In this document: one piece after another, positions 1 to 7,710 of the stretch | Position numbering within the stretch: the stretch's first letter is position 1 | How the letters are laid out: each line of letters begins with the position of its first letter | Assembly (NCBI GenBank): GCA_014380965.1 | Contig: JACMIV010000042.1 | Coordinates: 1 to 11,159, forward strand | Direction: 5' to 3' | Origin: Rhizobiaceae bacterium | GTDB lineage: Bacteria > Pseudomonadota > Alphaproteobacteria > Rhizobiales > Rhizobiaceae | DNA length: 11,159 bases | Notes under the pieces: generated by a model | Databases searched by the model: none | Told to the model about the DNA's origin: nothing | Seen by the model: the letters and a program-made list of their open reading frames with translations, nothing else | Position numbers and translations under genes: made by a program

Positions 1-941
1 CCGAGCTTCTCCAGATCCTGCGTCTGGAACACCATCGCCGCCACGCGGTCGTCGGAAACGGCACGGGATTCGCAGACGACGATGTATTCGACGCCGCGTT
101 CGGTCTCCTGAGGCGGCGTCGCCCCGGTCGATGCAATCTTGGTGATGGCGTCCTTCCAGGCGGCCGGCAGAGCCGGTTGCGGGACACGGCCAAGCTCGCG
201 AACCGTTACGTCGCGAAGGCCTTTGGCGAACTCGTAATTGCCCGGGCACGATGAGAAGCGCGCCCGCATCGCGTTGGCTTCCTTCATCCGCACTGCCACC
301 ATCGCCGACCGCTTTGCGTCGGGGATGACGAAGATGACCTGCTGGAGCGTGTACTCCGTGGTCGACGGCTTCTCGCCGCCCTGCTCTAGCATTCGGCGGA
401 CGGCCTCCTGCTCCGTGACGCGCCCGCCGCTGCCCGACTCGTTGCGCACATTGGCCTGGACCGCCTGTCCCCAGCCCATCTGAACGCGGATGTATTCCTT
501 GAAAGCCTTCTCTGAGAACCCGACCTGCCCGAAAATCTGACCGAGCTGGCTCGGCGTGAGCTTGTTGTCGGAGGCAAACTTCTGAAAGGCCTGTTCAACG
601 GCGCCGTCCGGAACGTTGATCCCCCGCCGCCGGATCTCCTGCTTCTTCAGGGCCTCGTCGACGAGTTCCTCTGTCGCTGCCGTCGTCGTGTCTCCCGACA
701 CGCGCCGAAGCTTGAGGAAGGCCGACCGCTGCTTGATCGCGAACGTGGTGATCGGCTCCTTGTTCACGATGATGGTGATCTCGGACGCGGCATGAGCCGG
801 CGGGGCAAGCATCGTCGAGCCGAGACCCGAAGCGGTCAGCATGGAGAGGGCAAGCGCCGAGCGCTGGAAGAGACGGTCGAACGGCATGAGGTCACGGGCT
901 CCCGAAAATCCTTGGCGTCGGCGACGATGCGACGACGACAT
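1..941 (-). CDS. surA: SurA-like periplasmic chaperone / peptidylprolyl isomerase, 3' end cut by window
   Basis: Periplasmic chaperone that escorts unfolded outer-membrane proteins, including LptD, to the assembly machinery. The visible 313 codons show a basic N-terminus (SHRRRRQG), a hydrophobic stretch and a signal-peptidase site after PPAHA (residue 51). A helical SurA_N-type domain follows (about 55-175: VNKEPITTFAIKQR, LVDEALKKQEIRRRGI, FQKFASDNKL, FKEYIRVQMGW). A divergent parvulin-like domain begins at YTLQQVIF (about residue 197). Two cysteines, 232 (SSCPGN) and 290 (VVCESR), could pair. The start at 941 is preferred because AAAGGA lies six bases upstream. An in-frame ATG at 887 gives a shorter leader and a weaker site. 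Window bases 1-2 hold a split codon, and the protein should end shortly beyond the edge. Family members in Rhizobiales are about this size, with one isomerase-like domain instead of two as in E. coli SurA. Family assignment is firm; isomerase activity is uncertain. Confidence 0.9.
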   Translation of the reverse strand, partial: MSSSHRRRRQGFSGARDLMPFDRLFQRSALALSMLTASGLGSTMLAPPAHAASEITIIVNKEPITTFAIKQRSAFLKLRRVSGDTTTAATEELVDEALKKQEIRRRGINVPDGAVEQAFQKFASDNKLTPSQLGQIFGQVGFSEKAFKEYIRVQMGWGQAVQANVRNESGSGGRVTEQEAVRRMLEQGGEKPSTTEYTLQQVIFVIPDAKRSAMVAVRMKEANAMRARFSSCPGNYEFAKGLRDVTVRELGRVPQPALPAAWKDAITKIASTGATPPQETERGVEYIVVCESRAVSDDRVAAMVFQTQDLEKL

Positions 942-953
942 TCCTCGTCCTTT
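942..953 (-). promoter_or_regulatory. Ribosome binding site that places the surA start at 941
   Basis: On the minus strand AAAGGA (953 to 948) is followed by CGAGGA and then ATG at 941. The spacing of six bases is near ideal. The alternative ATG at 887 has only GGGAG eleven bases upstream. I therefore extend surA by 18 codons. Confidence 0.6.
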
Positions 954-1052
954 AAGCGGATGCTTTGGCAAAACCATGGTGCCCAATGGCAATTCCAGCG
1001 CAATTCCACCAACGTCCTCTCCCGAGGCGTCAAGTATGCCGCAAGAGTCGCG

Positions 1053-3521
1053 TCATTCGTCGCCTTCGAGATCGTAATCGTATTCGAAGTCGGCGATCGT
1101 GCGAAGGCCGACGGTGAACATGATTTTGTTCTCGGCATCGTTGATCTGGTAGGCGTCTTCGGTGCTTTGATAGGTGGCGATCAGGCTGAAGCACTCGTCG
1201 AGGTAGCCGATGCCGACCGCGCGGCTGATCAACGTCGAGTTTTCGACATCGTATCCGATCGATCCGAAAGCCGTCCAGTTCTCCGTCAGCTTGAGGCTGG
1301 CATTGGTCGTCAGCTGGCTGCGGTCTTCCGTAAAGCCGTAGATTTCCTGCTTGCCGATGAAGGAATAAATGACGCCGAGCGAACCACGGCTGTTCGAATA
1401 GGTGCCAGCGAGATCGGTGCGGCGAACATCCAGTGTTTCCTCGTCGAAACGTCCCTGAATGCCGAGTTCGAGACCGATGGGGGTTCCGAGCGCGACCGAG
1501 CCGACATAATCCGAGCGACTTGTTTCCAGGCCGGAGTCGAAGCCGACTAGGGCGAGATCGACCTCGTCGTAGGAATTGTTACCGCCGATGACGTATGACT
1601 GCCCGGCCATGGCGTCGAGCGAGTAGCCCGTTGCATAGGTCCCGGCGTAGCGCAGGCCGACATTGGCCCGGCTGCCGCCCTCGATGCGGTCATAGCCCGA
1701 GAACTTGTCCTTCTCGAAGAGGTTCGCTGTCGAGAATACGAGGCCTTGAGCGTCCTCGTTCGGCAGCTCGCCTGCCTCGGTCTCGTTCGGACGCAACAGC
1801 AATTGCCCGATCGGCTCGATGATGTGCGAAGCCGATGCCGTTTCGATCAGCACGGGGTAGCGCGCTTCCAGCCCGGCGGTCGCCATTCCGCGAAATCCGG
1901 CCTCGTCGACATCGGCGCCGCCGAGGCTGGCCGGCAGCAGCCTCCCCTCCAGGGGGTCGGCCGGAAAGCCGAAGCCGTCGACCGTCATCTCGGCCCGGTA
2001 GACGTCGCCGCGCAACCCGAGGGACGGCGTCAGAAGCAGGCCCTGGTCGGTCGTGATCGTCCGGCGCCACTCGGTGTTCATGGTCCCGCGGGTGTAGTCG
2101 CCCTCCAGCGCGCTGCGATCGAAGAAATCGTCGCGGAACGGAAACAGGCGGTTGGGGGAGGCGTCCGTGTCGTCCGCCCGCGCATCGCAGCCGCCGTCGA
2201 CGAGAAAACCGGGCTCGCACAGGAGGAGCAGCGAAGCATTGCTGTCGCCGCGCGAGAGGTTCGTCACGTTCACGTCGATCTCGACCTCGCCGCCGAAGAC
2301 GTCGTCCTCGATGCGCTCGTAGTCGAGGCCAGGCAGGATTTCCGGCTGGACGTCCTGGTCGAACTCGCTGTCGGTCTGGATATCGAAGCGCTGGGCCCTG
2401 AGGTCGAAGAAACTCCGGTCGCCGAGGCCCGTCAGGTAGATTTCCGAAGTGTGGAACGGTTGGTTGAAGTTCTCGATTTCGTACGTCGTCGCGAAGTTCT
2501 GGTCGGTTTGCGCCAGGATGTCCCAGCCGAAGGTCCAGCGGTCACTGAGCGCGAAGTTGCCGGTGGTTCCGATCATCCCGCGGTCGACCGTGTCGAAGTC
2601 GGGCGTGTTGATGTCGAAGGCATTTGGATCGTTCTGCGAGATGCCGGCGGCCTGGAGCGTAAAGAAGCCGTTCGTCGTGGCCTGCCGGTACTCGATTTCG
2701 CCGAGGAAGCCCTGCTTGCTGTAGTAGGTGCCGGCGACGGTCACGTCGTAGCTGTCGGACAACGCGAAGAAGTAGGGAACGCGTACGCCATAGCCGAGCT
2801 CGTCGGAATTCTTGAAGCTCGGAATGAGGAAGCCGCTCTTGCGCTTCACCGTCGGATCGGCCGACTGGAAGTAAGGCAGGTAGGCGATCGGCGCGCCGAA
2901 CATTTCGAAGCGCGCGCCGTAGTAGCGGATGACTTTTTCCTGCTGATCCCAGACGATCTTGCGCGCCTTCACCTGCCAAAGCGGCGCGCGCTCGGGGTTC
3001 TCCTTGCAGGCCTCGCAGGCGGTATAGACGCCCTGCTCGAAGCTTGTGACGTTGCCATTCTCGCGAACGGCACCGCGTGCGAGAAAACGCGTGTTCTCCG
3101 GCGTCTCGATGCGCAGCGCGTTGATGAAGCCATCGGCGAAGTCGTCCGTGATGTCTGCGCTGTCGGCATAGATCCTGTTGCCGTCAGGCTGCAAGAGCTC
3201 CACGTCGCCCGACGCGATGAGCCGGCGGGTCTTCTGATTGTAGATCACCCGGCGGGCAACGATCTTGTAGCCGCCATAGTCGATCTGCACGCCGCCGTCC
3301 GCCGTGACGACGCCCGACTCGCTGTCGTAGACGACCGTGTCGGATTCCAGGAAAAGCTGGGCGTCGCTCGGCACGTCGACCGCCGCGCCGAGATCGCCGA
3401 TCGGCGCCTGCGCCGACGCGATCGTTCCCGTGGCGACGACAGCCGTAAGGGCCACGCCAGCCAGGAGGGCTAGGCGTCGGGCCTGTCGATGTTCGAAGCG
3501 CGAGTTCCCCCTCGCTGTCAT
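1053..3521 (-). CDS. lptD: LPS-assembly protein LptD (outer-membrane LPS translocon)
   Basis: Outer-membrane beta-barrel that, with the lipoprotein LptE, inserts lipopolysaccharide into the outer leaflet. The 822-residue protein has a signal peptide (basic region, LALLAGVALTAVVATG, cleavage after ASAQA at residue 39). An LptA/OstA-type jellyroll follows (about 55-165: ESDTVVYDSESGVVTADGG, YNQKTRRLIASGDVEL). The LptD C-terminal barrel domain runs from about 205 (FGAPIAYLPYF) to the end, closing on alternating aromatic strands. Cysteines are C169/C172 (ACEAC), C435/C445 in an inserted loop, and C777 (DECFSL). Length is near the usual 750-820. The preferred ATG (3521) lies one base after the lptG stop, with AAGAGG nine bases upstream. 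An in-frame ATG at 3530 would overlap lptG by eight bases but abuts the ribosome site directly. It sits between lptG and surA, the gene for its own chaperone, so co-expression is likely. No N-terminal cysteine equivalent to E. coli C31 is visible. Confidence 0.97.
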   Translation of the reverse strand: MTARGNSRFEHRQARRLALLAGVALTAVVATGTIASAQAPIGDLGAAVDVPSDAQLFLESDTVVYDSESGVVTADGGVQIDYGGYKIVARRVIYNQKTRRLIASGDVELLQPDGNRIYADSADITDDFADGFINALRIETPENTRFLARGAVRENGNVTSFEQGVYTACEACKENPERAPLWQVKARKIVWDQQEKVIRYYGARFEMFGAPIAYLPYFQSADPTVKRKSGFLIPSFKNSDELGYGVRVPYFFALSDSYDVTVAGTYYSKQGFLGEIEYRQATTNGFFTLQAAGISQNDPNAFDINTPDFDTVDRGMIGTTGNFALSDRWTFGWDILAQTDQNFATTYEIENFNQPFHTSEIYLTGLGDRSFFDLRAQRFDIQTDSEFDQDVQPEILPGLDYERIEDDVFGGEVEIDVNVTNLSRGDSNASLLLLCEPGFLVDGGCDARADDTDASPNRLFPFRDDFFDRSALEGDYTRGTMNTEWRRTITTDQGLLLTPSLGLRGDVYRAEMTVDGFGFPADPLEGRLLPASLGGADVDEAGFRGMATAGLEARYPVLIETASASHIIEPIGQLLLRPNETEAGELPNEDAQGLVFSTANLFEKDKFSGYDRIEGGSRANVGLRYAGTYATGYSLDAMAGQSYVIGGNNSYDEVDLALVGFDSGLETSRSDYVGSVALGTPIGLELGIQGRFDEETLDVRRTDLAGTYSNSRGSLGVIYSFIGKQEIYGFTEDRSQLTTNASLKLTENWTAFGSIGYDVENSTLISRAVGIGYLDECFSLIATYQSTEDAYQINDAENKIMFTVGLRTIADFEYDYDLEGDE

Positions 3522-3522
3522 A

Positions 3523-4602
3523 CTAACCATCCTCTTGGTGGAGCAGGATCGTCACCCCGATAAATCCTGCCGCCACGACCGGGAACCAGGCCGCTGCGAT
3601 CGGTGGAACCACCGAATTGCTTCCGAGCGCCTGAGCCAGGAACGTTACGACGTAAAGCACGAAGCCGGCAACGATGCCACCGACGATCGTCCTGCCGGAC
3701 TGTCCCGTCCTCGCAAACCGCATGGCGACCGTGGCGGCAAGAAGCGTCATCGCGACGAACAAAGCCGGCTTGGCCACTAAGGTATTGTAATGCATGGCGA
3801 AAGCCTCGGCGTTGTAACCAAGGCTGCGCGCCACGTCGATCTTCGAACGGAGCTCCCAGATCGGAATTGCCTGCGGATCGGCCAGCCGCTGCTCGACATA
3901 TTCCGGCCTGAGCGTCGTCGGCAAGCGGTAGGTGGAAAGTCTCTCGGGAGTGTAGCCGATGCGCGTCACCGTCGGCGACGCGATCTCCCAGGCGTTCTCG
4001 ACGAGCTTCGCCTGCGGGGCGTCGATCCGCTCCCGCACGGTCCCGTCGTCGCCGAGGATGAAGGCGGTGACGCCGCCGAGCTCCAGCCCGTTGCCTGCGA
4101 TCGCCTTCGCCCCGATGATCGAGGAGACGCCGCCGCCGCTTTGGCGGAGCCAAGGCGACAGACCGCTGCCGGCCTGCGTCGAGCCGCCGGCCAGCTGCGT
4201 CTCGATGTTGGCGGACTGCGCCTGCGCCATCGCCGCCAGCGGATTGTAGAGGAAGGTCGCGGCGAGACCGAGGAGGATCGAGCCTGCCACGAAGGGCGCG
4301 AGGATCTGCCAGACGGAGACGCCGGAGGCACGCGCCACGACAAGCTCCAGCTTCTTGTTCAGCGACAGGAGCGTGAAGATCGAAGAGAACAGAATGATGA
4401 AGGGGAAGGCCTGCTCGATGAAGGCGGGTACCCGGAGCGCTGAGATGAGGGCGATGGTCTCGAAGCCGATGTCGGCGAACCGCCCGCGCCGGCTCACCTC
4501 GATCATGTCGACGAGATAGACGAGCGCGAAGACCACCACCAGCGTCGAGAAGAAGCTGATCATGAAGCGCCGGAAGAAGTAGGCGTCGAGCGTCCTGTTC
4601 AT
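3523..4602 (-). CDS. lptG: LPS export ABC transporter permease LptG
   Basis: Inner-membrane permease that, with LptF and the ATPase dimer LptB2, extracts lipopolysaccharide from the inner membrane and passes it to the periplasmic Lpt bridge. The 359-residue protein has three N-terminal membrane segments (about 14-34, 60-81, 100-119). A periplasmic beta-jellyroll follows (about 125-265: GKAI-like region near 165, ILGDDGTVRERIDAPQAKLVE-type strands around 182-202). Three more membrane segments lie at about 279-296, 306-325 and 336-354. LELVVARASGVSVWQI (85-100) is the cytoplasmic coupling region typical of the family. Length matches known LptG proteins (about 360). The start ATG overlaps the lptF stop as ATGA, implying translational coupling and roughly equal output. 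No ATPase (lptB) gene is present here; in many proteobacteria it lies elsewhere with lptA and lptC. Distinguished from LptF by its place as the second gene and its RASGVS motif. Confidence 0.96.
   Translation of the reverse strand: MNRTLDAYFFRRFMISFFSTLVVVFALVYLVDMIEVSRRGRFADIGFETIALISALRVPAFIEQAFPFIILFSSIFTLLSLNKKLELVVARASGVSVWQILAPFVAGSILLGLAATFLYNPLAAMAQAQSANIETQLAGGSTQAGSGLSPWLRQSGGGVSSIIGAKAIAGNGLELGGVTAFILGDDGTVRERIDAPQAKLVENAWEIASPTVTRIGYTPERLSTYRLPTTLRPEYVEQRLADPQAIPIWELRSKIDVARSLGYNAEAFAMHYNTLVAKPALFVAMTLLAATVAMRFARTGQSGRTIVGGIVAGFVLYVVTFLAQALGSNSVVPPIAAAWFPVVAAGFIGVTILLHQEDG
3531..3536 (-). promoter_or_regulatory. Ribosome binding site deciding the lptD start
   Basis: AAGAGG on the minus strand touches the ATG at 3530 but lies nine bases before the ATG at 3521, which favours the latter. 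The lptG stop TAG (3525-3523) falls between the two ATGs, so lptD translation is probably coupled to that of lptG. Confidence 0.5.
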
Positions 4603-5783
4603 CGCGCGCCCGCTCCGTGTCCCGAAGCGCGCGACGGCGAGAAGAGACGGCCGACGCGCCGCAGGCCGTCACCGAGCCGGTTGAAGATGGCGAGGTCGGA
4701 CACGTTCACGCTCGCCCGCAGAAGCACCACGCTGAAGGCGATCGATGCGGCCGGGATGAGGAAGACGATGAACTGGAGTCGCATGTCCCGTTCCACCAGG
4801 GAGAGCGAGACGAAGCCGAGCGCCTTGAGGAAGAGGGCGCCCGCCAGCCCAAGACCCATCGCGGGCCCTGCGCCCTGACGGTTGGTTCGCGGCTGGCTTG
4901 CGACGACGAGCGCCCAAAGCGCGAAGGCGACGGGGTAGAGCCAGTCCGACAGGCGTTGCGCGAGCTCCTTTGTGAAGCTCTGAGGTTTGTTCTGGTAGTC
5001 CTCGTCGTTCGCGTCGGGAAAGACGAGATCGGCCGTTGGGCGCTCGGATGATCGCGTCCAGTCGCCGTCGGTTTCCGGCCTGAGGTCGGCGAGGTCGAAG
5101 GCATAGGTCTGGAACTGGATGATCGACACCGCTCCGTCGGCGGCGGTCCGCCGGTGCAACTGCCCGTCGTTGAGCAGAAGATAGGACTCCTCGCCCCGCT
5201 CGAGCAGCGTCGCCTCCTTGGCGAAGTAGGTGAGATCGACTGTCGGATCGCGCTGGTCCGACATGAACAGGCTTTCGACGGTCGAGCCGCGGACCTCGCC
5301 GATCGAGATCGTCAGCCCGTCCTGCAATTCCTCGAACCGGCCGGGCTGGAGGAAGAGCGTGATCGCATCGGCATTGATGGTGCGCAGTCCATTGTAGAAG
5401 CCGCGCTGCGCCGCCGGGCCGAGGACGTGGGAGTTGAACAGGATGACGAGGCCTGCCAGAAGCCCGAGAAGGAGGATCGGCTTCTGCACGACGAAGCCGG
5501 AGGCTCCGGACGAGGCGATCACGGCACGCTCGCTGTCGGCGTTGAGCCCGTTCAACGCCTGAACGGCTCCGATCACCACCGCAAATGGAATGACGCCGGC
5601 CGCAAGATCGGGAATCAGCATCAGCGCGATCCAGAAGATGTTGCCGGCGGCGGAAGCGCTGGTGCGCACGATGTCGACGCGCTGCAGCGCCTGGACGACC
5701 CACACGATCACGACGAGGGACGCGAGCGAGCCGAGGCTGAGCACAAGCGCCCGGCGGAAGATGTAGCGTTCGAGAAGGCTCAT
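4599..5783 (-). CDS. lptF: LPS export ABC transporter permease LptF
   Basis: Partner permease of LptG in the LptB2FG complex that drives lipopolysaccharide from the inner membrane toward the outer membrane. The 394-residue protein begins with the family-typical MSLLERYIFRRALVLS. It has membrane segments at about 13-33, 51-77 and 101-117. A periplasmic jellyroll spans about 125-270 (LQPGRFEELQDGLTISIGEV, FAKEATLLERGEESYLLLNDG regions), and membrane segments follow at about 281-297, 305-325 and 334-355. ERAVIASSGASGFVVQ (85-100) is the counterpart of LptG's coupling loop. A basic tail (GLRRVGRLFSPSRASGHGAGAR) extends the C-terminus beyond the last helix and is probably cytoplasmic. It is the first gene of the minus-strand operon and overlaps lptG by four bases. 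I see no clear Shine-Dalgarno sequence before its ATG; the region upstream carries three short hairpin-forming repeats. Identification is firm. Confidence 0.96.
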   Translation of the reverse strand: MSLLERYIFRRALVLSLGSLASLVVIVWVVQALQRVDIVRTSASAAGNIFWIALMLIPDLAAGVIPFAVVIGAVQALNGLNADSERAVIASSGASGFVVQKPILLLGLLAGLVILFNSHVLGPAAQRGFYNGLRTINADAITLFLQPGRFEELQDGLTISIGEVRGSTVESLFMSDQRDPTVDLTYFAKEATLLERGEESYLLLNDGQLHRRTAADGAVSIIQFQTYAFDLADLRPETDGDWTRSSERPTADLVFPDANDEDYQNKPQSFTKELAQRLSDWLYPVAFALWALVVASQPRTNRQGAGPAMGLGLAGALFLKALGFVSLSLVERDMRLQFIVFLIPAASIAFSVVLLRASVNVSDLAIFNRLGDGLRRVGRLFSPSRASGHGAGAR

Positions 5784-5809
5784 GGCGTCATCGCTCGTCG
5801 GGTCTTCTC

Positions 5810-5872
5810 GTGCCCTTTCGGGGCGGGATCGCGCCCTCGCGGGATAAGAATGCGCCCTCGCCGGGCCGGGTC
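5810..5872. repeat. Three imperfect 21-bp tandem repeats upstream of lptF
   Basis: Units begin at 5810, 5831 and 5852, each of 21 bases with the shared core GYGCCCTYKCGGG. In each unit the CCC and GGG arms can form a small hairpin. On the lptF-sense strand these are GCCC-CGAAA-GGGC, CCC-GCGA-GGG and GCCC-GGCGA-GGGC. The array ends 27 bases before the lptF start codon, so it would lie in the lptF leader if transcription starts upstream of it. The units are visible directly; any role is inference. Confidence 0.6.
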
Positions 5873-6164
5873 TTGCCGTCTGAGGCCGGGATGGCGCATC
5901 CCCTCGGATCGTTCAGTGTGTCGCATGGCCGACCCTCAGAGTGGAGCAGCTTGGCTAAAGAAGGGCGAACGAACACGGTTGACGAAGCCTTAACCCCGGG
6001 CCACTCCCTTGCAAAGCAGGCGCATCCTTCCATGATAGCGGCTGTGTCATTTGCACCACGTCCTCCCGGTGGGCAGCGGGCGAAGCACCGAGCCGCAAAA
6101 GCTTACGCGTCGCACGTCGTTTCCGTTCGCAGGGACGAACCGCGCCTCTTTCCCATCCCCGATC

Positions 6165-6168
6165 GGAG
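6165..6168 (+). promoter_or_regulatory. Ribosome binding site fixing the pepA start at 6174
   Basis: GGAG followed by five bases (CCTTC) and ATG at 6174. The same reading frame is open back to an ATG at 6051, but those extra 41 codons have no M17-like sequence and no comparable ribosome site, so the shorter start is preferred. Confidence 0.7.
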
Positions 6169-6173
6169 CCTTC

Positions 6174-7679
6174 ATGTCCGCCAGCCCGTCCGTTGAGTTT
6201 TTTCCGATGGATCTGCCCGAGAAGGGCGTCCTCGTGGTGTTCGCAGGCGAGGGCGCAGCGCTCGCGGGCTCGGTGCCGGCAGCAATCGCGGATCGCGTCG
6301 CCCGGGCGGCTACGACCAACGCCTTCAAGGGTAAGAGCCTTGCGACGCTCGATCTCCTGGCACCGGGCGGCGTCGAGCTCGACCGCGTCCTCGTCGTCGG
6401 GCTGAAATCGGATACCGCCTATGGCGAAGAGGATTGGTTGAAGGTGGGCGGAACGATCGCCGCCAAGACCAAGGGCGCGGAAGCGATCACGATCTGGTGC
6501 GATGCCGCCGACGGCGCTCTCGCAGCGGTCGATGCCGCGCGAATCGCGGCAGGCATGCTGCTTCGCGCCTACACGTTCGACCTCTACAAGTCGAAGAAGG
6601 GCAAGAAGGCCGGCGACGACGAGCCGGAGCCAGATGTCGCCTCAGCCGTCTCGTTTGCGGTCGCGGACGTTGCCGCCGCGAAAGCTGCCTTCGAGACCGA
6701 GAAGGCCATAGCGGACGGCGTCGTCCTTGCTCGCGACCTCGTCAACGAACCGGCGAATGTCCTCGGCCCCATCGAATACGCCGATCGCATCGCCGCGCTC
6801 TCCGAACACGGCCTCGCCGTCGAGATCCTCGACGAAGCGGCCATGACTGAGCTGAAGATGGGCGCGCTTCTCGGCGTCGCGCAAGGCTCCCCGCGTCCGG
6901 CGCGCATCGCGATCCTGCGCTGGGACGGCGGGCCCGATGGCGAGGCGCCGGTCGCCTTCGTCGGCAAGGGCGTCGTCTTCGACACTGGCGGCATCTCGAT
7001 CAAGCCGGCCGGCTCGATGGACGAGATGAAGGGCGACATGGGCGGCTCTGCAGCCGTGGTCGGTCTCATGCGCGCGCTCGCTGCCCGCAAGGCGAAGGTC
7101 AACGCCATCGGCATCGTCGGCCTCGTCGAGAATTCCGTCGACGGCCTCGCCCAGCGCCCCGGCGACATCGTGACAGCCATGTCCGGCACGACGATCGAGG
7201 TGCTGAACACCGACGCCGAAGGCCGTCTCGTCCTCGCCGACGCGCTCTGGTACTGCCAGAATCGCTTCAAGCCGAAGTTCATGATCGACCTTGCGACCCT
7301 TACCGGCGCCATCATCGTTGCCCTCGGCAACCATCAGGCCGGCCTCTTCTCCAACAACGACGAGCTCGCCGAGCGCCTCCACGCCGCCGGCAAGACGACG
7401 GGCGAGAAGGTCTGGCGCCTGCCGCTCGGGCCGGAATACGACAAGATGATCGAGGGCAAGTTCGCCGACATCAAGAACATCGGCAGCGGGCGGGCCGCAG
7501 GTTCGATCACCGCGGCGCAGTTCCTCCAGCGTTTCGTCAACGACCTGCCTTGGGCCCATCTCGACATCGCGGGCACGGCCATGGGCTCGCCGGCGAACGA
7601 GTACAACCAGTCCTGGGCTTCCGGCTACGGCGTCCGCCTTCTCAACCGCCTCGTCGCCGATCACTACGAGACGGCCTGA
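6174..7679 (+). CDS. pepA: Cytosol (leucyl) aminopeptidase, M17 family
   Basis: Cytosolic two-metal aminopeptidase that removes N-terminal residues, especially leucine, from peptides; E. coli PepA also binds DNA in Xer recombination. The 501-residue protein has the variable N-terminal domain (about 1-165) and the M17 catalytic domain (about 180-495). Metal ligands and catalytic residues line up with E. coli PepA at a constant offset of five: K265 and D270 in [11 protein letters not shown]277 in SIKP, D288 in KGDMGG, and D347, E349 and R351 in the signature NTDAEGRL. All are present, so the enzyme should be active. Length is typical for the family (about 500). The start at 6174 follows a GGAG site; the longer open frame from 6051 is rejected. 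holC follows after 31 bases on the same strand, a pairing also seen in E. coli. The DNA-binding role is not assured here because the N-terminal domain is poorly conserved. Confidence 0.98.
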   Translation: MSASPSVEFFPMDLPEKGVLVVFAGEGAALAGSVPAAIADRVARAATTNAFKGKSLATLDLLAPGGVELDRVLVVGLKSDTAYGEEDWLKVGGTIAAKTKGAEAITIWCDAADGALAAVDAARIAAGMLLRAYTFDLYKSKKGKKAGDDEPEPDVASAVSFAVADVAAAKAAFETEKAIADGVVLARDLVNEPANVLGPIEYADRIAALSEHGLAVEILDEAAMTELKMGALLGVAQGSPRPARIAILRWDGGPDGEAPVAFVGKGVVFDTGGISIKPAGSMDEMKGDMGGSAAVVGLMRALAARKAKVNAIGIVGLVENSVDGLAQRPGDIVTAMSGTTIEVLNTDAEGRLVLADALWYCQNRFKPKFMIDLATLTGAIIVALGNHQAGLFSNNDELAERLHAAGKTTGEKVWRLPLGPEYDKMIEGKFADIKNIGSGRAAGSITAAQFLQRFVNDLPWAHLDIAGTAMGSPANEYNQSWASGYGVRLLNRLVADHYETA

Positions 7680-7710
7680 CCATGACGGGAAGACGGGCGG
7701 GACGATCGAG

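Larger units (their letters stand above)
5784..6173. other. Divergent intergenic region between lptF and pepA
   Basis: These 390 bases separate the leftward lptF operon from rightward pepA and must hold both promoters. I see no supportable gene. An 81-codon minus-strand frame (6033-5788) spans most of it but lacks a recognisable product, and its repeat-coded heptads reflect the 21-bp DNA repeats. No strong sigma-70 promoter stands out. TTGCAA (6009-6014) followed by ATGATA/TGATAG at 17-18 bases is a weak rightward candidate for pepA, and TATCAT on the minus strand near 6032-6037 is an isolated minus-10-like element. CtrA full sites (TTAA-N7-TTAA) were not found. Confidence 0.6.

Noticed and set aside
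792..1550. 252-codon plus-strand frame across the surA/lptD junction
   Set aside because: Antisense to surA and the lptD barrel; no family resemblance and no convincing ribosome site.
1746..3473. 575-codon open frame on the plus strand, opposite lptD
   Set aside because: It lies wholly antisense to lptD, whose signal peptide, jellyroll and barrel are clear. The translation is Arg/Val/Ala/Glu-rich with no recognisable domain. Long antisense frames are usual in high-G+C DNA.
3518..4672. 384-codon minus-strand frame overlapping lptG in another frame
   Set aside because: Arg-rich out-of-frame translation of lptG, which itself gives six membrane helices and family motifs.
6051..6173. 41-codon N-terminal extension of pepA
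   Set aside because: No ribosome site, not M17-like, and it would displace the family-typical start at 6174 that has GGAG at good spacing.
6642..7664. 340-codon minus-strand frame opposite pepA
   Set aside because: Shadow of pepA, in which every M17 catalytic residue is intact on the plus strand.
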